DNA of 64,000 bases. Source: Verrucomicrobiota bacterium (GTDB lineage Bacteria; Verrucomicrobiota; Verrucomicrobiia; Verrucomicrobiales; Akkermansiaceae). Below are positions 59,368-64,000 of this stretch, in pieces. Position numbers and translations under genes: made by a program. The notes beneath the pieces were generated by a model. That model worked only from the letters and a program-made list of their open reading frames with translations, was not told where the DNA came from and did not search any database. The DNA is taken from positions 111,181 through 175,180 of the forward strand of contig JAFLEH010000005.1 in assembly GCA_017301995.1 (NCBI GenBank), in the 5' to 3' direction. Position 1 is the stretch's first letter, and the number at the start of each line of letters is the position of its first letter.

Positions 59368-59747
59368 CTTGGCGGCCCGGTCAAATGGCAGGCTCCAACC
59401 TCGAATCACAGTTTCTCTTCCTCTGGCGGGTTGCCGGAGGCCCACCCCTGGAGCGGGAAGTCCGCTTCCATCCCACCCGCAAGTGGCGGGCGGATTTCGG
59501 CCACCTCGAAAGCCGGACCCTGATTGAGATCGAGGGCGGTATCTTCATGCGGGCCGGTGGCCGGCACACCAGGGGCGGCGGTTACGCCAGCGATGCCGAG
59601 AAATACCTGGAAGCCGCGCTTGCTGGCTGGACGGTCCTGCGATTGACCGAACGCCAGTTGGAGATCGGCCTGATCGAGCGGATTGTCGCCTGGCTCAGTA
59701 CTCCTCAGGCAGGAGAGCGGTCGTTAGAGAGCGGTCAGCCTCGGTGA
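59364..59747 (+). CDS. Vsr/DUF559-like endonuclease of phage type
   Basis: A 127-aa protein from TTG 59364 (TTGA overlap with the previous stop); ATG 59385 is an alternative start. It contains ESQFLFLWRVAGGPP, KWRADFGHLESRTLIEIEGG and GGRHTRGGGYASDAEKYLEA, then GWTVLRLTERQLE. The Asp of RADF, the Glu of EIEGG and the GRHTRG loop fit the small phage endonucleases with a Vsr-like PD-(D/E)XK fold. It could act in recombination or DNA processing. Its 3' end overlaps a minus-strand gene by 53 bp. Confidence 0.7.
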   Translation: MTWRPGQMAGSNLESQFLFLWRVAGGPPLEREVRFHPTRKWRADFGHLESRTLIEIEGGIFMRAGGRHTRGGGYASDAEKYLEAALAGWTVLRLTERQLEIGLIERIVAWLSTPQAGERSLESGQPR

Positions 59748-59973
59748 TGATGTAGAGGCGACGGCCGCCGCCGAGCTTGTAGTGGCTGAGAATCCGCAAC
59801 CCGTGGATCAGCGCCTCCTCGTTCGCCCTCTTGTCCTCGTCGCAAAGGTCGCCCCAGTCGCCGCAGTGGTGGCGGCGCATGTAGGCGGCCAGGTCGATCC
59901 CGAGTGCGATGGCGCCGGGAGTGGCGACCGTCCGTCCGACCGGGAACCGCGGCTGCATCAGGTGGTATGGCAT
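59695..59973 (-). CDS. plasmid-type conserved small protein
   Basis: A 92-aa protein: RTVATPGAIALGIDLAAYMR, then RHHCGDWGDLCDEDKRANEE and LYIITEADRSLTTALLPEEY. These stretches are typical of a protein found on many plasmids and integrative elements, function unknown (sometimes labelled as a restriction subunit without support). It is the last gene of the amidoligase operon; I start at ATG 59973, where the conserved part begins. Confidence 0.75.
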   Translation of the reverse strand: MPYHLMQPRFPVGRTVATPGAIALGIDLAAYMRRHHCGDWGDLCDEDKRANEEALIHGLRILSHYKLGGGRRLYIITEADRSLTTALLPEEY

Positions 59974-59978
59974 GGCGG

Positions 59979-60218
59979 TCAGGGGTTGGGTTGCGGGGTG
60001 ACGAGTCCGGAGGCAATCAGGTCTTCGACCAGCGCGGCGGGCGGCCACGGGCGGTGCGGTTTCCCGTTCTGCATCTTGCTGGCGCGGGCGGTGGCCCGGC
60101 AGTAGGACTTGAGATCCTTCTCCGGGTTGAAGCTGTCGGCCCGCAGTTGGGTCATCAGGTCGGTCGGGTCGGTGGCGGTGAAGGCCGCCCCGTCGATGGT
60201 GTGGTATTTGGTGTTCAT
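59979..60218 (-). CDS. small hypothetical protein
   Basis: A 79-aa protein between the amidoligase gene (25-bp gap) and the plasmid-type gene (5-bp gap). It begins NTKYHTIDGAAFTATDPTDL and contains KDLKSYCRATARASKMQNGK. No family is recognised. Confidence 0.6.
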   Translation of the reverse strand: MNTKYHTIDGAAFTATDPTDLMTQLRADSFNPEKDLKSYCRATARASKMQNGKPHRPWPPAALVEDLIASGLVTPQPNP

Positions 60219-60243
60219 GGTGGTGTTGTAGGGAAAGTGTGGA

Positions 60244-61050
60244 TCAGGCGGCGAGCTTCTTTGCCCGTGCCGTGTAGAATTTCACGAGGCCGGTGGCGTT
60301 GACCGCCTGGCAGAACCATTTCATGCGGGACATCCCGAGGCCGGTGTCCTGCGGGCGGTTCCTAACGGTGGCGGCGGCTTCGGCGGCGTCGAACATGCGG
60401 GCCATCAGGCGCACCCAGTTGGTGATCTTCTCGGGATCGGTGGTGCCCGCGTGGTGCCGGACTTCAAGCGTGCGGTGGCGGAAGAAGCTGTGGATGTTGA
60501 GCTTGCGGTAGCGGCAGGGATAGAGGTCCCGGATCTGGTCCATGTCCTTGCAGGCGTCGATGGCCTCGAACATCGCCATGCAGGCGTCGCGGTGGCCGGC
60601 GGCGTCGCGGCATTGGTCCTTGAGGTTGGACTGGCAGTAGGTGTTGGCGTTGCCCCGGCGGGACTGCGGCTGGAAGGTGTCGAGGACATCCTCGAATTTG
60701 AGCCAGAGCTTGAAGAGGTTCTTGACGGCCTTGAGCTTCATCGCGCTGGCGTCGAAATGGACGTGGAATCCGCAGGTTCTATCGACCCTGGCTCCGGCGG
60801 CTTCCAGTGCGGCGGCGGCGATGCGGACTTCCTCAAGACCTGCCTCACCTTCGAGGACCGGACTGACCAGTTCGTAACCGCAGGAGCCGTCGGTGACGAT
60901 CTTCCACTGCGGCGTGGTCTGGTGGGTGTAGCCCATGTATTCGACCCGGATCCCGGCGGCCCTGAGACTCATGAGGGCGGCATCGACAGTGATGGTGGAG
61001 AGGAATTCTATCTCGACTCCGAAGCGGCGGTCCATGGTTGGCGTTGTCAT
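60244..61050 (-). CDS. amidoligase-family enzyme (glutamine-synthetase-like fold)
   Basis: A 268-aa protein of the Amidoligase_2 type. Key segments: RRFGVEIEFLST (metal-binding Glu pair), SCGYELVSPVLEG, CGFHVHFDAS (His-x-His), and HSFFRHRTLEVRHHAGTTDP (C-terminal Arg/His motif). The family is predicted to join carboxyl and amino groups using ATP and is common in phages and mobile elements, where it may modify proteins or cell-wall peptides. I start at ATG 61050, 7 nt after leader motif L1. Two small genes follow. Confidence 0.75.
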   Translation of the reverse strand: MTTPTMDRRFGVEIEFLSTITVDAALMSLRAAGIRVEYMGYTHQTTPQWKIVTDGSCGYELVSPVLEGEAGLEEVRIAAAALEAAGARVDRTCGFHVHFDASAMKLKAVKNLFKLWLKFEDVLDTFQPQSRRGNANTYCQSNLKDQCRDAAGHRDACMAMFEAIDACKDMDQIRDLYPCRYRKLNIHSFFRHRTLEVRHHAGTTDPEKITNWVRLMARMFDAAEAAATVRNRPQDTGLGMSRMKWFCQAVNATGLVKFYTARAKKLAA

Positions 61051-61057
61051 GTGTAAT

Positions 61058-61088
61058 ATCTGCCATGGTGCCACCTACTGTCCATGTC
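61058..61088 (-). promoter_or_regulatory. leader motif L1
   Basis: GACATGGACA-N11-CATGGCAGAT on the minus strand, ending 7 nt before the amidoligase ATG. The same two blocks at the same distance precede the ATGs at 61267 and 61708. The interval to L2 (61089-61227) holds the divergent promoters; a TTGACA is at about 61193. Confidence 0.6.
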
Positions 61089-61227
61089 TTTCTTCATCAA
61101 TATATGTCTTTTTTTCGGAGGCATGAATGATGGCGGATTGGCACGAATCCTGTGCCGCAGGACGCGTGCCAGGTGTTCCTAACATGCCATATTTGACAGA
61201 TAAAAAACACGACGGAAATCGAAGAAT

Positions 61228-61258
61228 GACATGGACACAACTGATCGACATGGCAGAT
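61228..61258 (+). promoter_or_regulatory. leader motif L2
   Basis: GACATGGACA-N11-CATGGCAGAT, 8 nt before ATG 61267. No Shine-Dalgarno sequence is present, so this block may act in translation or be an operator. Confidence 0.6.
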
Positions 61259-61266
61259 CGGTAACG

Positions 61267-61641
61267 ATGAAAGCAATATTACTAACCGAACTGGAATCCG
61301 CCACGCTGGCGGCCATCACCCGCCTCCGTGACACCGCCGAGGTGAGCCTGTCCGACGCCCGCACCGCCCTGGCCTGCGACGCCCCGTCCGCCGACGCAAA
61401 GTCCCTGGCCCGCCGCCTCAACACCCTTGCCGAACTCGAAGGCCGCCTGTCCGTGTTCCGGACCGTGATCCACCTCAACGCCAATGACCGGGCCGGTGAA
61501 ATCCAAGCCTGGCTGATGGATCAGGCGATGCGGGGTGCCGACGACAACTGGAGCGGCCGGACCAACGACGTGTCACGCGCCCGCCATGACGGCGTGCTCC
61601 GAGCCATCCGCGAGACGGACCGCGAGATCAACGGAATCTAA
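61267..61641 (+). CDS. hypothetical helical protein
   Basis: A 124-aa protein, mainly helical: LTELESATLAAITRLRDTAE, SLARRLNTLAELEGRLSVF, DGVLRAIRETDREINGI. No family is recognised. I start at ATG 61267, directly after leader motif L2; an in-frame ATG at 61231 lies inside the motif. It is divergent from the amidoligase operon. Confidence 0.6.
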   Translation: MKAILLTELESATLAAITRLRDTAEVSLSDARTALACDAPSADAKSLARRLNTLAELEGRLSVFRTVIHLNANDRAGEIQAWLMDQAMRGADDNWSGRTNDVSRARHDGVLRAIRETDREINGI

Positions 61642-61668
61642 CCCGATATGCAAAAAATGACGAAAAAA

Positions 61669-61699
61669 GACATGGACATGATCGACCAATATGACAGAT
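61669..61699 (+). promoter_or_regulatory. leader motif L3
   Basis: GACATGGACA-N11-TATGACAGAT, 8 nt before ATG 61708, and the same TAACGATG junction as L2. Two bases differ from L1 and L2 in the second block. Confidence 0.55.
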
Positions 61700-61707
61700 C
61701 ACTAACG

Positions 61708-61926
61708 ATGATAGCAACAGCGACTAACAGTGATGGTTCCCCATTCAGAACCGGCATGTTGGTCATGATCCGTCCCGAGTGGGATGGTGACGACAATCTC
61801 CACATTATCGCCGAATGGAACGGCGACCGTGGATTCATCCGGCCTGTCGAATGGCCGCACGGAGGGATCATTCCAACCGAACTGGTCACCGCCGAAATGA
61901 TACAACACGCAACCACCAACCACTGA
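61708..61926 (+). CDS. small hypothetical protein
   Basis: A 72-aa protein: TGMLVMIRPEWDGDDNLHII, then GDRGFIRPVEWPHGGIIPTE. It looks like a small beta barrel of the kind that occurs in phage and plasmid accessory genes. The start is chosen by analogy with the L2 gene; upstream in-frame ATGs at 61648 and 61657 would include the leader motif. Confidence 0.55.
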   Translation: MIATATNSDGSPFRTGMLVMIRPEWDGDDNLHIIAEWNGDRGFIRPVEWPHGGIIPTELVTAEMIQHATTNH

Positions 61927-61932
61927 AACACC

Positions 61933-62232
61933 ATGAACAAAAACGACATTGCCGAAATCAAACGATACAGAAACCTGACTCTCGAATCAGGACGCGGAGA
62001 AACCTACAGCAACGGCCGCCCGACGCTCTACGGCCACTCGACCTACGGTCGTGGATCGGTGCTCGCCGGGCGTCCCCGCCGCGAATGGCTCGAAGACTGG
62101 GACGACATCGAAACGGCCCGCGCCGAACTCAAGGCCGCGGGAATTCGCTATCGTGACCTCTGCGACGCCGGTGGCTCCACCCACATCCCGGTGGATGTCA
62201 TCACCACGGGCTTGCCCGACGGGGAAATCTAA
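61933..62232 (+). CDS. hypothetical protein
   Basis: A 99-aa protein that contains DIAEIKRYRNLTLESGRGET, GRPRREWLEDWDDIETARAE and GGSTHIPVDVITTGL. No family is recognised. It lies 6 bp after the previous gene and 19 bp before the DUF2786 gene, in the same direction. Confidence 0.6.
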   Translation: MNKNDIAEIKRYRNLTLESGRGETYSNGRPTLYGHSTYGRGSVLAGRPRREWLEDWDDIETARAELKAAGIRYRDLCDAGGSTHIPVDVITTGLPDGEI

Positions 62233-62251
62233 CGACGGACCACGACTTCCC

Positions 62252-62953
62252 ATGAAACCACAATCCGACTTTCTGGACAAAATCCGCAAGCTCCTGCGAC
62301 TGGCAGACCGCTCCCGCGGCTCCACCGAGAACGAGGCGAAGGTGGCGCTGGCCAAGGCTCAGGAACTGATGACCCGCCACAACATCGACTCGGTCTTGTT
62401 CCGCATGGAACATGGCGAATCGTCCACCGCGTCCTTCACCGTGAACAAGGGCAAGGTCGATCTGCCCAAGACGCTCAACCCCGCCGACATGCTGATCCTC
62501 TCGTTGCTGCAAGCCCACTTCAACGTGCGGATCATTCTAATGCCCGGTGGCAGGGGCACCCCGGTGGACATCATCGGTGCCCCCGAGGATGTGGACTTCG
62601 CCATCTATGCGTTCAACTTCCTCCGCGAGACATTCTTCCGCTGTTGGAACGAGTTCAAGCGGACGCGGACCAACCCCGACAGGGCGTCCTACTACCGGGG
62701 CCTGCGCGACGGCATCAACTCCGAACTCAAGGCGGCGAAGCAACGGGCCGAGCAGTCCTACGCTGGCAACCAGCGCGACGCCTACGCGCTGGCGGTCGTG
62801 GACCAGAAGGCGGCCATCACCCGATACGTCGATGACCACTACGGCAAACTCCGCACCCGCGCCGCCCGGGCCCGCCGGGTGGACTCATCGAGCTACTTCG
62901 CCGGTGAGACCAAGGGCCGCACCATCCAGATCAACCGCCCGCTCGCCGGGTGA
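62252..62953 (+). CDS. DUF2786-domain protein
   Basis: A 233-aa protein. The N-terminus has the DUF2786 pattern: DKIRKLLRLADRSRGSTENE, then AKVALAKAQELMTRHNIDS. A middle part follows (VDIIGAPEDVDFAIYAFNFL) and a basic C-terminus (RTRAARARRVDSSSYFAG). The domain is common in phages and plasmids; its function is unknown, with nucleic-acid binding likely. I start at ATG 62252, where the domain begins. Confidence 0.75.
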   Translation: MKPQSDFLDKIRKLLRLADRSRGSTENEAKVALAKAQELMTRHNIDSVLFRMEHGESSTASFTVNKGKVDLPKTLNPADMLILSLLQAHFNVRIILMPGGRGTPVDIIGAPEDVDFAIYAFNFLRETFFRCWNEFKRTRTNPDRASYYRGLRDGINSELKAAKQRAEQSYAGNQRDAYALAVVDQKAAITRYVDDHYGKLRTRAARARRVDSSSYFAGETKGRTIQINRPLAG

Positions 62954-62986
62954 AACAACTCTCCCCTAACCAGACAAGACAACACC

Positions 62987-63199
62987 ATGAACACACCAAC
63001 CAACATCCCGCTGCCCGTCGCCATGCGACAGGGCGTCGCCAAACTCGAACGCAACGGCTTCCGGGTCGTGCGCGTCGCGCCCAACGGACCGGACCCGTCG
63101 TCCGGGTTCACCGCCTTCATGAGCAAACGCACCCGCACCGGCCTGCTGCTGGCGCAGGTCGGAATGGATTCCAACGGCAACATCACCACCAACCGCTAA
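62987..63199 (+). CDS. small hypothetical protein
   Basis: A 70-aa protein: PLPVAMRQGVAKLERNGFRV, then GFTAFMSKRTRTGLLLAQVG. No family is recognised. Position and codon use fit its neighbours. Confidence 0.55.
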   Translation: MNTPTNIPLPVAMRQGVAKLERNGFRVVRVAPNGPDPSSGFTAFMSKRTRTGLLLAQVGMDSNGNITTNR

Positions 63200-63217
63200 C
63201 CCCAACCTAACACCACA

Positions 63218-63769
63218 ATGAACAAACTATACTGGATCGTCTGCGACGACAAGGACAACAACGTATTCGAAGGCCGCTACCAGGGGCGCACCCGCGGCGA
63301 GGCGCTCAAGTTCCTCAAGCAGTCCGTCGGGCGCAAGAGCCTCAACGGACTGGTCTTCACCATCACCGAAATCCCGGTGCCGCTGATCCGCGAGATTGTC
63401 GCGGAGATCCTCGCCAGCGGCGGCGTGCCGGCCACCCCCGCACCCAACATCGTGCCGCTCAGGCAGCCCGATCCCGCGCCGCTCGCCGGACGCTTTGATG
63501 CGTTCGCCGACACGTCGGAGACCACGGTGACACCCGCAGAAGCCGAACCGGCACCCGCCCCCAACCCCGCCTCAGCGCCAGCGAAGAAATCCAAGCCCAA
63601 GCCGGATGCCGGACCCAAGGTTGGCAATCCCGGCCACGGCGATGACCTTTGGGCGAAAATCCGGGCCTACTGGAACGAATGCCGCAGCATCAAGCAGACC
63701 GCCGAGAAGTTCGGGCTCTCGCCCAACTCGGTCAAGACCCGGGCCCGCCGCGAGGGCTGGAACAAATAA
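63218..63769 (+). CDS. protein with a C-terminal HTH like that of the fused polymerase
   Basis: A 183-aa protein. The N-terminal 95 residues are alpha/beta (LYWIVCDDKDNNVFEGRYQG). A Pro/Ala-rich linker follows (EPAPAPNPASAPAKKSKPKP). The last 45 residues form a HTH: AKIRAYWNECRSIKQTAEKF, then GLSPNSVKTRARREGWNK. The same order (IRxxY..S..Q.A..FG.S..S...R...EGW) makes up the N-terminus of the polymerase at 52457. The two may recognise the same DNA site. Confidence 0.7.
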   Translation: MNKLYWIVCDDKDNNVFEGRYQGRTRGEALKFLKQSVGRKSLNGLVFTITEIPVPLIREIVAEILASGGVPATPAPNIVPLRQPDPAPLAGRFDAFADTSETTVTPAEAEPAPAPNPASAPAKKSKPKPDAGPKVGNPGHGDDLWAKIRAYWNECRSIKQTAEKFGLSPNSVKTRARREGWNK

Positions 63770-63780
63770 CCGCCGCCACC

Positions 63781-64000
63781 ATGAGCCAACCCGAGTGGAC
63801 ACCCAAACCCGGCGATGGTGCCACCATCTGCCACCACAGCGACCGGACCGCCTGCACGGTGGTCCGGGTCAGCCCCTCCGGCATCACCATCTGGATTCAG
63901 CGCGACATCGCCACGCTGGACGACTGGAAGCCGGAGATCATCCCCGGCGGATTCGCCGGCCATTGCGTGGACAATGCCGACCAGCGTTACACCTACCAGC
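63781..64000 (+). CDS. hypothetical protein (partial, runs off the window)
   Basis: ATG 63781, 11 bp after the previous stop, opens a frame that continues past the window end (73 codons visible). It starts MSQPEWTPKPGDGATICHHS and has VVRVSPSGITIWIQRDIATL, which looks like a small beta-rich accessory protein. No family is recognised. Confidence 0.55.
   Translation, partial: MSQPEWTPKPGDGATICHHSDRTACTVVRVSPSGITIWIQRDIATLDDWKPEIIPGGFAGHCVDNADQRYTYQ

Noticed and set aside
1-64000. rRNA genes, complete insertion sequences, riboswitches and conjugation genes
   Set aside because: I looked for these on both strands and saw no rRNA segment, no intact transposase with terminal repeats, no riboswitch core I could recognise, and no relaxase or type IV secretion gene.

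Overview
The window is GC-rich bacterial DNA, about 60% G+C by eye, with dense, often 4-bp-overlapping genes, many lipoprotein-anchored efflux parts and weak Shine-Dalgarno use outside the mobile genes. The style of the Rhs, recombinase and heavy-metal proteins suggests a Gram-negative of the Planctomycetes-Verrucomicrobia group, most likely Verrucomicrobiota. This is inference from protein style, not from a marker gene. The whole window reads as accessory DNA: a heavy-metal island, a surface/toxin region, and the replication part of an integrative or plasmid-like element.

1-11 kb: a Cu/Ag-type RND efflux operon (outer-membrane factor, adaptor with two heavy-metal-binding motifs, CusA-type pump; minus strand) headed by a small secreted metal-binding protein, and a divergent small secreted metal-binding protein. 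Next to it is a Cnr-like regulatory operon in the order anti-sigma, periplasmic sensor, ECF sigma factor. I find a shared promoter-like motif, yGAGrG-N15-GTGTwy, upstream of the regulator operon itself, the cus operon, a small lipoprotein/prenyl-synthase-like pair and a Cys-rich secreted protein, with a weaker match upstream of the divergent gene. This looks like one metal-sensing ECF regulon.

11-30 kb: two near-identical 175-bp sequences in inverted orientation bracket a second metal region. It holds a Czc/Cnr-type CBA operon, a P1B-type Zn/Cd/Co ATPase with a lone outer-membrane factor, a P-II-like protein, and a second divergent RND adaptor-pump pair whose outer-membrane factor is truncated. 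Gene debris lies just inside the left repeat: a DUF4338/DruA-like fragment, the 5' end of a type III methyltransferase gene, and a P-type ATPase fragment.

30-45 kb: a tyrosine recombinase fused in frame to an Rhs core and a variable C-terminal domain, followed by a possible immunity gene; a 1364-aa multi-domain glycan enzyme (galactosyltransferase-like, fucosyltransferase, two FkbM-like methyltransferase domains, HtrL/YibB-like); a glycosyltransferase; and a 2097-aa Rhs protein with five serine-rich islands and its own candidate immunity gene.

45-64 kb: a four-gene minus-strand operon (XRE repressor, ImmA/IrrE protease, two unrecognised proteins) faces a plus-strand replication operon across two palindromes. 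That operon encodes an excisionase-like protein, an SSB-like protein, a RecB-like nuclease, a Pif1/RecD-like helicase, and a 1622-aa protein that combines HTH, primase-polymerase, SF3-type helicase, 3'-5' exonuclease and family A DNA polymerase. Small phage/plasmid-type genes follow, with a tRNA-like sequence with CAU anticodon, a Vsr-like nuclease, an amidoligase operon, and a three-copy leader motif. No capsid, tail, terminase or conjugation gene is visible, so the type of element stays open. The fused replication protein is the strongest candidate for something undescribed.
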